A stretch of DNA of 30,307 bases, from the NCBI GenBank assembly GCA_022592445.1, contig JABYQR010000468.1, positions 1 to 30,307 on the forward strand. Reading direction: 5' to 3'. This document shows positions 16,529-27,236 of the stretch, in pieces. The DNA comes from Cytidiella melzeri (lineage: Eukaryota; Basidiomycota; Agaricomycetes; Polyporales; Irpicaceae). Under the pieces are notes generated by a model, which saw only the letters and a program-made list of their open reading frames with translations, did not search any database and was not told where the DNA came from. Within the stretch, counting starts at the first letter, position 1. Every line of letters begins with the position of its first letter. Position numbers and translations under genes: made by a program.

Positions 16529-19500
16529 AAGCACGAATATGAAGTAGTTCATTGAAGTGCTTGAGTTTTTCGAGAGTTAGTGCTTTAGTAAGTGTATCAG
16601 CACGTTGATTGTTAGAAGATATGTGATGAATAGTTATATACTTCTTGAGTACACAATCACTGATGAAATTCTTACGAATTTACAAGAGTTTAGTTCGTTG
16701 CAAATGTTACTCGTCAGGTGAGCTAACAATGGCAATAGTTGATGCACTGTCAGTATACATTTTGACAGGATCCATAGTAAAGTTAAGTAGTTCGTTAATG
16801 AGTGCTTTTAAATATATAGCTTCAGTTGACGCATGCGCTAAGGCATATAATTTGGCTTCGGTGACCGATAGTGTTACTAGTGAACCGTGCTTACTTGACC
16901 AAGAAATAAGCGAGTCATTGTATGTAAAGGTGTAGCCCATTATTGGTTTATTGCCGTATGTAGTCATACCGTCAGAATCAGCGTATCCGACAAGTGAAGT
17001 ACTAGTAGTAGTTGCTTGGTTTCCTAGGACAAGCCAGTAATCGCACGTTCCCTTCAAGTATAGGTAACACTGTTTAGCTGCAGCAAAGTGTTCCTTAGAA
17101 GGGTCAGCTAAGTATCGTGCAAGTTGACCAGTGCAGTATACAACGTCTGGTCGAGTACAGTCAGCGACATATTGTAAACCACCGACTAAAGACATGTATT
17201 GTTTAATAGCGTCAGCGTCCTGACGAGGTTCTTTCGAGTCACGGGGGGCTAAGTTGTGCTCGTGTATCATAGGCGTACGGCGTGTATGATCATGGTCACA
17301 GTTGTTTTGTTTAAGTATAGTTTGGATATAATTGCGTTGACAAAGCTTGATAACACCAGAGGCTTTTTTGTAATCAATCTCCATGCCAAGCATCCAGTGG
17401 ATAGTACCACCGTTTGTTACTTCGACATGTTGTCTAAGTGCTATCTTGAATTGTTCAGCGACAACAGAAGTAATAGTACAGAGAGTAATATCGTCGACAT
17501 GAACAGCAAGTATAAGTATAAGTTTGTCTCCCTTGTAAAGGTAGAAGACAGCGTTATTGTAGTCTGAACGCTTGAGTCCAAGTTGGAAAGGTATATCGCA
17601 TAGTACCTTGTACCAGCAACGTCCGGCTTGTTTAAGGCCATAGATAGTTTTGCGTAGTTTAAGTACCCAGCCCTTAGGCAAGTTGGGCAGTAAGTCGCCA
17701 GGCGGCGGACAAAGATAAAGATCTTCATCATCGTTAATTTTACCGTATAAGTAAGCAGATTTACATCGAGTTGGTTAATCTTGAAGTGTAGTGAAGCCGC
17801 AAGTGTAAGTATGAGTCGCATAGAACTCATGCGCGCGACTGGAGTGAACAAGTTGTTTGCATAGTAATCAATACCATCACGCTGAGAGTATCCTTGCGCA
17901 CCAAGTCTTGACTTGAGTTTAGTAACTTTGCCATGTTCGTACTTGGTCTTGTAGACGAAGCGAGAACCAGTAATGTTGGCATTTGGCGGCGGGATACAGT
18001 ATTCCCAAGTGCCAAGTTGTTCTAGTGTATCAACCTCAAGTTTCATAGACTTAAACCAATCGTCTTTGAGAGAATGATTAAGTACATCTTTGAAAGTGAC
18101 AGGGTCACCAATGTCCTCAGCATAGTAAGCGTTAAACTCAGTTAAGTAGAAAGCAATGTTAGTGTCTACTTCGTCGTAGTTTAGACCATGAGCTTTACGC
18201 AATAGTTGAGGAGTTCTGTTGGAACGCCTTGGACCAGTAGGGTCAGGCTCGTCAATTTCCATTGGTTCTATGTGAGGGTTGTCCTCAAGTTCAAGTTGTT
18301 TTTCAGTAGTAAGTTTTTGACATTTGGTTCTTTCTCCCCTTCAATTCGTATCGTAGAGTCAATGAATTGCAAGTTACGTTCAACTCCGACACGTTGTCCG
18401 AAGTAAACATAGTGACCTTTAGAGTGTTCAGCGAAGCCTATCCAGACTCCCCTTTTACCCTTAGATGCTAGTTTATTTGTGCGATATTGTCGTATACGAT
18501 GCACGGCTGACCAAAGACTTGAAGTCCATCAAGGTTAGCATCAGTGCCATATCGCTTGAAAGTAAGGAGTTTTGTAGTTAAGTATAGTACAGGAGAACAT
18601 TGTACACATACATCGCGTATAATGCAGCGTACCACCATAGTCGATTTGGTAAAGATGCAGTATGCAGGTTTACTCGAATCAAGTTCATAATAGTTTGATG
18701 TACACGCTCAGCAACACCGTTTTGCTGAGGAGTATCATGTACAGTAAGACGTAGTATAGATCCTTGAGTTTTCAAGTAAGCAGTCATAGCTTTACTGGTA
18801 AAGACACCGTCGTTATGGCTTGAAGTATCTTGACACAATACCATATTGCGTCAAAAGTTCAGTAGAGAAAATGACCCATTGAGTATAGGCGTCATCTTTA
18901 GTAACTAGTGGTGCAAGTACTAACCATCTAGTAGCATGTCGACGATAGTCAACCAGTATTTATGTTTACCAGTAATCACGCTGTGGGTAGAGGCCCAAAG
19001 ATGTCAACATGAAAGTGATCTCCGAAAGCTTCAGCTAACGATGAAGAACAAGTTTAGGTACGGTATTGCAATGGATATTGTTAAGTAAACAATCCTTGCA
19101 CGAAGTTTCAGTATGGTCAGTTATATGATCAGTAATGATTGACGAAGTTTGAAGTAGTTTCTTGATCATGAAGTAACTGAGATGACCGAGTTTTTTATGT
19201 AGTTCAAGTAAAGTAATGCCAGTTCTATGCACGCTTGCTAAAGAAGTCACTCGAGTTGATGATAGCGTGTATAAATCGTTTGATTTTCTAACAACAGCCA
19301 CACAAGTCGAGTTTGAGTCGTATATAGTACAAAGATTGTTATAAAAGTAAAACAATAATCAGAGTCCAGTTTTCCAACGCTGATTAAAGTAAAAGGTAGA
19401 GTTGAGTTGAAGTAGATGTTCTTTAGCAAGAGTTCAGTAAGCTTACCACTTTCCTGTTCCACCTCGAGTACCATGTCACCAGCGAGTTTGAAAACTAGTT

Positions 19501-19650
19501 GTTCTGAGTTGGCAGCAGTCAGTACGATAGTTGGTACGGAGTGGACATTGAAAAGTAAGTCTGATACGGCGTACAGTGAATAGTCGCGCCAGTATCAAGA
19601 ATATGTCTGTTGACGAAGTCGCATACAGCGGAAGTAGAGTAGGAAAAGTG
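16527..19650 (-). pseudogene. pol: Copia pol (PR-IN-RT-RH), many frameshifts and stops
   Basis: Protease active site HILDTGATIHC, with DTGA at 19585-19596, is intact. A gag-pre-integrase zinc region follows (LHKKLGHLSYFMIKKL...SCKDCLLNNIHC, about 19060-19220), then integrase core (FHVDIFGPLP near 18990; DGVFTSKAM and TPQQNGVAERVHQTI, 18680-18810). RT (from about 18260 down to 17300) has GTWEYCIPPP, GYSQRDGIDY, INQLDVN and, after a one-base slip near 17760, LPKGWVLKLRKTIYGLKQAG and VHVDD (VDD at 17490-17498). RNase H keeps GYADSDG, SVTEAKLYAL and MYTDSAST. In-frame TAA codons at 16707-16709 and 16680-16682 cut the last part (RADTLTKALTLEKLKHF). Stops also fall between protease and integrase. 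It is a pseudogene with a recognisable order. Confidence 0.9.
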
Positions 19651-19668
19651 TAGTAGTAAGCGAAGTAC

Positions 19669-21248
19669 TTACGTGCATAGTGACGTCGGACTCAGAGAGA
19701 GCCGACACCCACGGCTCTGGTTGCGACGAGGAGTAGTGGTCGACGGACCAGCGACAGCGGGAGTGGCAACAGCAGCGGCAGCAGTGGCAGCTTTGCCCTT
19801 GGCACCAGCAGCGACGGACTTCCGGGTGATACCCTTCCTCTTCATCGCCTCCTTGGACTTCTCTGTCCAGGGCGAAGGGCAAGTAGGCGTTGTGTGGCCT
19901 GTCTTGTTGCAGTTGTAACACTTCATCTTCAAAGTGTCACAGACGGACTTCTCCTTAGAGTAAGGAGCGGCGGCCGCACGAGCGGAGGAAGTGGCTTTCG
20001 CCGGACGTTCGACACGTTTGTCGACTGCTGGCGACGCGGCGGATGAACCACCAGCGGGCCTATCGCGAGGAACGAGGGTTGACAAACCCTTGGACCGAGA
20101 GCGGTCAGTGGATGAGCAAGTCGCCAGCTATGGAAGTCGCGGCGAACTCGACGCTCAGAGAGATGGGGTTGTAGTGTACTTCTCGCCCGCAGGAGTACGA
20201 GAATGCACACCAGCCTCGTAGCTAGCGCGAGTATGCGCATAGGCAGGGGGAATGATGCCGACGAGGGCGGAGTAGAAGATGTGCTGAGGGAATTCAATAC
20301 CCTTGGACAGAATCTTTGAGTAGAGTTGTGCGCGTCGTCAAGTAGTTTGTCCATTTCGTGGACAGGACGGCGGAGGGAGAAGAGTTGGAAAATTTTGTTC
20401 GCGTCCGACATAGTAGAAGTTGGCTCGAAACGTTCGGAGAGTTTCTCCATGAGTCTGTGGGGCGCGGTCTCGTTGAGATAGTTGGCCATCACAGAGTCCG
20501 CGATGTGTCCAGCCAGGACGTTGAAGACGGCCCGTTGGACCTCTTGAGGATAGTCAGACCACCCCTGTAGCTGTAGAAGTCGACGATGGTCGACATCGCA
20601 GTATCGACGCGGAACTTCCACATCGGCCAGGTATTAGGACCTGTAGTTTGCCAACGTCTGCGAAGGCTTTGTGGACGTCGCTAAGCGACATAGTATACTC
20701 CACATCGTGCTTTGGAGGCACGGAAAGAAGGGATGACACTGCTCGCGCAGAGTCAGTAGGGCCAGATGGCGAGGGGGACGGTGCACAATGGGCTCTGGGC
20801 AGTTTGCCCCTTCGCCTTTTGTGCACCTCATCGTCGTCCATAGGATTGTCGCTGTCGTCTGACAATGGTTTAGTGGTGTGACAACGGGTGAAGTCTCGCA
20901 GAGTGTGTCGAATGGAGTGCAACGGCAATCAGATGGGGGTGCTGAGACTCAACGTGATGCCGTGATGCGGGCAGTGGGATGGTCAACGACAGCTGAGGTA
21001 GAAGGGACGTTGGAGGTGTGGTCGGAAGGTGCAGCAGAAGGTGCAGGACCTGGGGTACCAGCGTGAGAAGTGGAAGACATCGAAGATTGTTGAGGAGTAG
21101 GAGCAGGAGGAGGAGTAGGAGTAGGAGTGAAGACCGGGGTACGTCTCCCATGAGTGGTACGAGGGATAGTGCCTCAAAGAAAGTCGGTTTGGTGTCGTTC
21201 GCGCGTAGAACAACGAGGTTGAGACTGATCAGCGGGATCAGAGCTCAT
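19669..21248 (-). pseudogene. gag: Copia gag, frameshifted
   Basis: The reading starts at MSSDPADQSQPRC (ATG at 21246-21248), passes through a Pro/Thr/Ser-rich region with stops and frame changes, then gives MSLSDVHKAFADVGKLQ and, in another frame, the Gag core (SVMANYLNETAPHRLMEKLS, MSDANKIFQLFSLRRP) like the UBN2/retrotransposon Gag fold of copia elements. The end (19669-20085) has an Ala-rich stretch and a perfect zinc knuckle CYNCNKTGHTTPTC (19879-19920), CX2CX4HX4C. At least two frame changes separate the pieces. The knuckle sits just upstream of the DTGA protease, as expected. Confidence 0.82.
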
Positions 21249-21304
21249 CAACTGGTGGAGAGTGAGTGCAGAGAGTAGTTTGAGTAAGGTAAAGAGCTTA
21301 TCCG

Positions 21305-21316
21305 GCGCTCATAACC
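21305..21316 (-). other. Copia primer binding site, tRNA-Met anticodon-loop type
   Basis: Immediately inside the 5' LTR the minus strand is GGTTATGAGCGC, complementary to GCGCTCATAACC, a sequence like the anticodon arm (CTCATAA loop, CAU anticodon) of tRNA-Met. Copia-type elements are known to prime from an internal half of initiator tRNA-Met. The exact tRNA cannot be confirmed without the genome. Confidence 0.6.
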
Positions 21317-21487
21317 TGTTAGAAGGCTATGCAAGTAGAGGAAAGCGTTTAGATAGTAAGACTGAGGGGGATCACACAGTGGGAGTTGGGGATCAAAAGT
21401 GCTTGTCGTTGCATTGATCAGTTTAAGTCTTATATACGGTAACTACGGTGCTCGTACGTTAAGTGTCTAATTTAATATAGTCGAACA
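21317..21487 (-). repeat. 5' LTR of copia element
   Basis: Plus strand TGTTAGAAGG...TCGAACA, 171 bp, followed on the right by ten G. A TATATAC sequence (about 21432-21438) may be the TATA box. Confidence 0.93.
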
Positions 21488-21497
21488 GGGGGGGGGG

Positions 21498-22421
21498 AGC
21501 TAAGTATATGTATAGTTAGCTCAAAGTGTACTCCACATGATGGTATAGTTTTCCCAAGAACAAACAAAACAATTGCGCAGAGGAAGGGCGCTTGGCACAC
21601 ATTGGGATGCAGGAGGAAGGTGGGTGTACCACAACCAACACAGCCGTTGTGAAAGCAATCGGCTGCGCTCAAATACATCTATATCAGTGGGGAAACACTT
21701 CATCTCCCTATCGCTATTAATGTTGAGACGTACAGCAATGTGTAGCCATCCATCTCCCGTGCTCACCATGCCTCATGTATGACATGTTGTCCCTTGCTCC
21801 AAATAACACTGTTCCTGCGCAAATACAGCGCATACAAGCTCGATGATATTATTCCAAGGCAATTAACATATAGCTACAGTCGGTGATTATATAATAGGGT
21901 ATGTGTCCAGTTGGCCACCATAGATTTGCCTATATCAAGAGATCCCTTGCGCATTTTTTGAATCAGGCTTCAGTATTGAATTCAGCACATTTGATTACAA
22001 TATACTACTCGAAACAACGAAGAGAATTGACGAAGAAGCCGTGTATCTAGAACATGATTTGCTTGTTGCGTTGAACAGTGAGTGCGGGTGCGGGGGCGTC
22101 TCCCAAGCACAATTGATGGAGTATGGCAGTGGGTGCGAGGGCGGGAGCATGGTGAACAAGTTTGCCGATCGTGTCTAAGTGCTCAAAACAGAAACAGAGT
22201 TGCAAAACATCAGTAGAGTCTACTTACCACGTTGTAAAGCAGTCTATAATATGCTAACAACAAAACTGTTACCCTTAAGCGCTGTGGTTTTCACCTGGTT
22301 CTTTGTGCATAGTACGGCACAAACGGGTAATAACTTTCCAACAAGGTTACAATGCACGCTTGACGTAAGTATACTGTACATATTGAGAAGTTTCCAGGCA
22401 ATCAAGTAAGTCCACGAGAGC
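21498..22421. other. Unrecognised region between copia element and KDZ pseudogene
   Basis: No gene or repeat family is recognised. A minus-strand frame at 21521-21769 (82 codons, MVSTGDGWLHIAVRLNINSD) shows no known motif. The stretch 21780-22080 is AT-rich. I looked for the missing C-terminal helicase motifs on the plus strand and did not find them. The right part may be 3' flank of the KDZ element. Confidence 0.4.
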
Positions 22422-25400
22422 TTAGGCGATCTCTGTATGACTCGGAGCCTCCAGCAGCTCAGCATCGTCCTCGTCATTATCTCTTGCAACTGCTGTAGCA
22501 TCTACATCAACCCACTCTGCGTCTTCTGTACATATTCCTAGAGCTGTTACCCAAGCCGGGGCAGGGACGTTATTGCCAATAGAATAGTTGCGACCAACTC
22601 GCCGTCCAATCTCGAGTGCGCCTGAAAATCCAGGAGCAAAGCAATTTGATGAAGGGGCCGAGTGACGCAAGTGTTGACATGATCTTGCTCAACCCATTGT
22701 TTTTACAGCTCACATGCCAGAGTTGGATGAGGAACTATTGACGACGCAACAGTGTGCCAATGGTCAACATGCTCATTGTACATAGAGGTTAGTATCTGGT
22801 GCACCTCGACGTTGCAACAAGAGAGCTCTTCTTGCGCTCGCTGAATATTGAAGTACAAATGTGTGGCCTCTCAATGCAAGTGATCAGCCCATTGGAGTTG
22901 TCGAATATCCTGACAAGCGTTGCGAAGAAGGTCAAAAGCTCCTACCAATGACAAGTCTATGAGCTCTTCCCATTGCAGCTTTGGCCTCGGTGGATTCAAT
23001 AGCAATGCTTGCTTGTTGTATTCATCCAATGCCTTACAAATGGCTCCAGCGCGAGTTCGCAGAGCCTGGCCAATCTTTTCACGCAGCTTGTATGCTGCCA
23101 TTTGCAGGTCAGTGATATACATACATTCACAAGAAGATGCACTCGTACCTATTCCTCCCATGCTGAGTTTTGATAGCTTGAGAAGCTGCTGAACGACAAG
23201 GCGTTTGAGTTTGTCCTACGCGAGACAATATTTCCGCATCGTCATTTCGGACATTGCTTTCACGTATTCTGGAGTAGTTGATGTCCACCATTCTCTGATA
23301 GACAGTTGTTCTTCGAGGGCAACTGTATGCGCTTCAGCCTCTTCTAACTTTCTCCATGCATGACAATAGCGGTTTTTGACGGCAGTGATTGCAGTGCCAC
23401 AAACTCTCATGGTAGCCATGTCAACATCCAACTTCTTGTGCTCGGCACTTGCGATACTTGCGCGATACCTATAAATATTTGATCAGCGGAATGTGAGAAT
23501 TCAGTCAGCAACTTACTGCGCTTCTTCAAGCTCCTGAAGAGTGTCCAGATATTCCAAACCAAGCAAAACTGCTTCTGGCTCCTTCTTGAGGCCTTCAAGG
23601 TAAGTCTTCTCCGCGTTAAGGTACTGGATGTAGTCAGCCAACGTTGTTCCGAGCTTGGCCAAAAGAATCTTCAAGTCGGCCCCGTCTTTGCAAATGATGC
23701 CAAGGGCCTGCTTGTAGTTATGCAGGAGAAATGTCCCTACACAAATGTTGTACTCAGAGCCCGTTGACATTCAGCATACATTGCATAATTCTCACCAGAG
23801 TCCACGTGTTTATCCAAGCTACGGAAATCCCAGTGCTGCTCAATTGCCTGGTGTCGGTGAAATGCAGTGGAGAGGCGGGTGCCGGAGGCAAGCATGTTCA
23901 AGTCCTTGAAAGCTCGCTTGCACCCCTCAAATTCCTCCTTGCCAGCGCCTTTAATGTACATGGGGTGCCAGTCCAGTTGACAGAGGCGGTTATGCTGGTG
24001 GCCATGAAACGCTGGTACAAGAAGACAAAGATGCTGCTCTTCTGCGCAAACCCATAGCCAGCTGGACATCACTGTCTTCGAGGTATCACACCCCACGTCA
24101 TATCCCAAACCAATGTAGCTTCCAAACACTGTCATTAGCTTGTTGATGACAGCTAGCGCATATTTTTGGCTACCACAATCAGTCAGTGGTTATAGACAGC
24201 GAGGAAGGGATTGAGACATACAGTTCCCCACTTCTAATCATGTCACAATACACCAAGGCATGTCCGTGGCGGCAGAACTAGGCAAACACACCTGTGGTAT
24301 GAAACAGCGCAAATGCCCTCTTTTGCTCTTCCGGCACAGCTGCACGCCACTTCTCCACGCAGTTGGCTGAACTCAGTAGGCTTGGGCCTGGATGTTCGTT
24401 GTGGTTGCCGTGTTGCACGGCCGGTGCCTACATGATCAGTCAATTATGAACCTAGCGCAGGAGGTTGTTGTACTCACCTTGCCAAAATTCGAGGAGGCAA
24501 CCTCATCCTTGAACCTGTCGACCATGTCCGGAGTCAACAGCAAGTCGTGAATGTGGTGTGTGCGTTTGTTCTGTCAAAGATCCCCACAGTGCACACTTGA
24601 ATCGACCAGCTTGAGTGAATTGTTCCCATCCATAGAGCAGAGCATGGAAAGGCCTAAGTCTGGCTCGTTGGTGAGCACATATATGCAGGGAGGGCATGCG
24701 TTCTGTAGTCTCCACTCTGGTGTGTCCCGCCTCAATGCTGTGTTGACATGACTGTCAACCTGGTGGAGTATCTCCAGATACACGTCAAAGGTCGCGGAGA
24801 ACTGCTCAACAAATGAGTGGTTGAAAGGATTCTGTGCAAACACGTCAGCAAACATTGAGTGTATATGCACCATTCCTTACCCCGTGCAGATGACACATTG
24901 CTTGGACTTGTGCATAGATGCTTAATTTTGGGCATACACAATGCAGCTGGCGGTATGCTTCTAGAACATTAAATGCTATGGCAGTCTTTGGTGTTCGTGG
25001 CGCTGTTCCAAGATAGCCACATCTTGCAATGACGACGTTAGGATATTTGGCATTGTCAGTGACATCTACCGACAGTATGGACATGTCTGCATGCATCAAG
25101 GGTAAGTCTCAACAGATGTACAGGTGTTAGATGTTGCTACATACGGAAGAAGTCCATGGCAGTGACATGGAGCATCCTACATCCATTGAACAGCATCGCG
25201 TCAACAACTCCGTCACGGGAGTTGGATTGCCATTGCAGGTATGCTTGCACGAGGCTCTCCATTTGCTCGTTCCACGCGAGGTTTTTCAGATGAACACGGT
25301 CTTGGTGTATATGCGGGTTGAAACGTTTCCTGCAAAAATCAATGGTAAAGTTTGGGAGACATTCAGAACATAACTACATGAACTCACGGGTTTATGCGTA

Positions 25401-25793
25401 ACTGATCTAGCATCTCCTGGAATATCTCTAACTCTCCGCCTGCACCGGACTCGACTGTTGCCTCGTCTCCTGCGGGTATGTTTATCAACTCCTGGAACTT
25501 GTCCTGCGCGTCCACGTCCATGTCTTGGTGAGCAAAGTCATTACCGTGGATATACTCCTGCTGTTCTGTGCTTTATCCCGCAAACACATATCAACACTCA
25601 TTTTGACCACCGTATTTGCATAGGCTACCCAAAACCACCTACCAGCTAATCTCGACTGGATTTGCGCTTTGTTACACGCTGCATCTGCACCCGTCTTATT
25701 GAGAATTTGTTTCAACTGCTTGACAGAGCATCCGTATTGCGAAACACGTACATTGACCTTGGAGGAAAGCACACCCTTACTACGCCTCACCAT
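22422..25793 (-). pseudogene. KDZ (Kyakuja-Dileera-Zisupton) transposase, multi-exon, with stops
   Basis: KDZ transposases move large DNA transposons expanded in mushrooms. Start ATG at 25791-25793 (MVRRSKGVLSSKVNVRVSQY). Exons that keep phase: 25793-25643, 25565-25388, 25329-25145, 25086-24881, 24831-24478, 24427-24222, and from 24169; more follow to TAA at 22422-22424. Family signatures are ARCGYLGTAP...LLEAYRQL-like (VLEAYRQLH), NACPPCIYVL, CSMDGNNSLKLVD, FCRHG, GLGYDVGCD, HGHQHNRLCQLDWHPMYIKG, GCKRAFKDLN, FHRHQAIEQHW, and the C-terminal YKLREKIGQALRTRAGAI...LNPPRPKLQW. The N-terminal SVKQLKQILNKTGADAACNK resembles a SAP-type DNA-binding helix pair. Nonsense codons lie at 24574-24576, 24278-24280, 23216-23218 and 22871-22873, and the junction near 23745-23775 needs either an odd intron or a frameshift. 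Confidence 0.85.
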
Positions 25794-26403
25794 ATTACTG
25801 CTGAATTGTGAATGCCTATCAGTAGGATTGATATAACAGCATGACCACACAGCTGGACTTACGTTGGCAGCAACAAGAGGGAGCCAGCAATGGAGAGCAA
25901 ATAAGAGGAAAGTGTGGGGCGGCAGGCAAAGGAGGAAGGCAGAGGGGGAGTTACGCGCGCATACCAAATGAGGAAGTGGTATCTCACTACGTGCCGCACT
26001 GTACAGGTGAGCACAGCATCCAAATTGACATTGTGGCTTCCTAGTCATCATAAGGGGCAAAAGAACAGGGAGGGAGGGACGGCAGACAGAGGGACTGTCC
26101 ATATCAAGTCCATATTAGGGAGTGGTGGCAGGCGAGGGAGGGTCATTCAGGAAGGAGATGGCGGGATCTCCGCCCAGGCGCACTGAGGGGCAAAGAAAGT
26201 TGTCAGGGGCAGCGGACATTCCAAAACAGGAGAGGGTGGGCGGGGCCTCTTTCTCAGATGCACTAAGAGGGCGGGAAAAGTCCTCAGAGGCTCAGACTTT
26301 CCTTATTAGGAGGGCAGAGGGCGGTGTGTCAGCCCAGGCACGGCAAGAAGGAAGTCATCAAAATATAGCATGGGATCTACTAGATCTAGCGTAATTCTAC
26401 AAC
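25794..26403. other. GA-rich 5' flank of KDZ gene with diverged tandem units
   Basis: Upstream of the KDZ ATG. The plus strand is rich in GGGAGG/GGGCAG. From about 26040 to 26370, units of about 80 bp recur loosely, each with a CACT(G/A)AG(A)GGG start, a TCAG core and an AGGAGGGCAG-like end. No TIR or start-site motif is clear. It may hold the KDZ promoter or a decayed minisatellite. Confidence 0.35.
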
Positions 26404-26662
26404 TGTCGCGGAGCGACTGCTGCTATGCTGCTAAACCCTAAACAAGGGCAGAGAAGAGGGGGAGTGGAAGTGGAAGTGGATCTCCAATGACGACAACGAG
26501 GTCAAAGTCGATGATGAGCAGGCAAGCAGGCTCAGAGGCCGGATACTAGCAGTGCAAATGACAGAGTTAATAAGATATGCTACTAAGTTACATGCAGTAA
26601 CTCACCTAGCAGTGCAAATGACAGAGAGGTCAAGATGCAGAGCTAGGAAGGGTAAGGGCTAC

Positions 26663-26670
26663 TATATATA
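26663..26670 (-). promoter_or_regulatory. TATA box in LTR of Ty3 element 2
   Basis: Plus strand CTACTATATATACTGTGG, giving TATATATA on the minus strand within the LTR, the expected promoter place. Confidence 0.5.
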
Positions 26671-26734
26671 CTGTGGCTGGGTGGTCTGTGCACAAGTTCC
26701 CACACTAGGGACTGGAGTAACTGTGGGGCTGGAG

Positions 26735-27012
26735 TAACAATAGAACAATAAGGGACCAGGGTAGCTGTCAAAGACCAGGGTACGTAGAACAATAGAGCTA
26801 GAACAATAAGACAATAGGACAAATAGAAACTGGAACAATAGAACAATAGAAACTGGAACAATAGAACAATAGAAACTGGGGAATCCCTGGGGAATCCCTA
26901 ACAATAGACAGAAGACAATAGACGAAAGACAATAAGACAATAAGAACTGGGGAGATCCCTGGGGAATCCCTGGGGAATCCCTAACAATGGAAGGAGAACA
27001 ATAGAACAATAG
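26735..27012. repeat. Minisatellite inside LTR of Ty3 element 2
   Basis: Interspersed short units: GAACAATA(G/A) repeated more than ten times, AGAAACTGG in several copies, and CTGGGGAATCC/CCTGGGGAATCC in two clusters (about 26876-26899 and 26946-26982). The copy number and arrangement suggest expansion by slippage. Confidence 0.8.
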
Positions 27013-27218
27013 CCTAGGTTGATCTGGAACCGCTCCAGATTGAGTCTAGGGTTTGGGTCTGGACTATTGATAAATAAGGCAGGATGTCACGTGACCCGGG
27101 TTAGGGTTAGGTCCGGTAACATTCCTAGCCGGAAAATAAGCGCTCTAGATAGGCGCCTAAGGCTGTAAACTGGTGGCATTGTTGGAAAAATCCGGTCTCT
27201 GTTGGACTATCCATGTCA

Positions 27219-27231
27219 TTACCCCCCTCCT
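27219..27231 (-). other. Polypurine tract of Ty3 element 2
   Basis: Minus strand AGGAGGGGGGTAA, directly before the LTR start TGACATGG, almost identical to that of the first Ty3 element. Confidence 0.85.
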
Positions 27232-27236
27232 AAAAT

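Larger units (their letters stand above)
16350..21487 (-). mobile_element. Ty1/copia retrotransposon, full length but decayed
   Basis: A 5.14-kb element with 170-bp LTRs (16350-16519 and 21317-21487), minus orientation. It has a tRNA-Met-like primer site inside the 5' LTR, then gag with a zinc knuckle, DTGA protease, integrase, RT with VDD and RNase H, a polypurine tract (16520-16528) and the 3' LTR. Integrase before RT is the Ty1/copia order. LTR ends are TGTTCGAC...CTAACA (minus strand). The frame is broken many times, so it is not autonomous. It lies inside a poly-G tract at the right edge of the helicase relic. Confidence 0.93.
26404..27218 (-). repeat. 3' LTR of Ty3 element 2
   Basis: On the minus strand it begins TGACATGGATAG at 27218, directly after the polypurine tract, and probably ends ...CGCGACA at 26404 (815 bp). 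The distal end is inferred from the TG/CA rule; the other LTR is outside the window so it cannot be checked. It contains CACGTG (27088-27093), TAAGCGC near 27137, a TATATATA box (26663-26670) and an internal minisatellite (26735-27012). Confidence 0.7.

Noticed and set aside
19673..20881. Plus-strand frames opposite copia gag
   Set aside because: They are antisense to gag, whose zinc knuckle and core motifs are on the minus strand.
26552..27009. Hydrophobic minus-strand frames in the Ty3-2 LTR
   Set aside because: They are translations of the AACAATAG/GGGGAATCC minisatellite, not membrane proteins.
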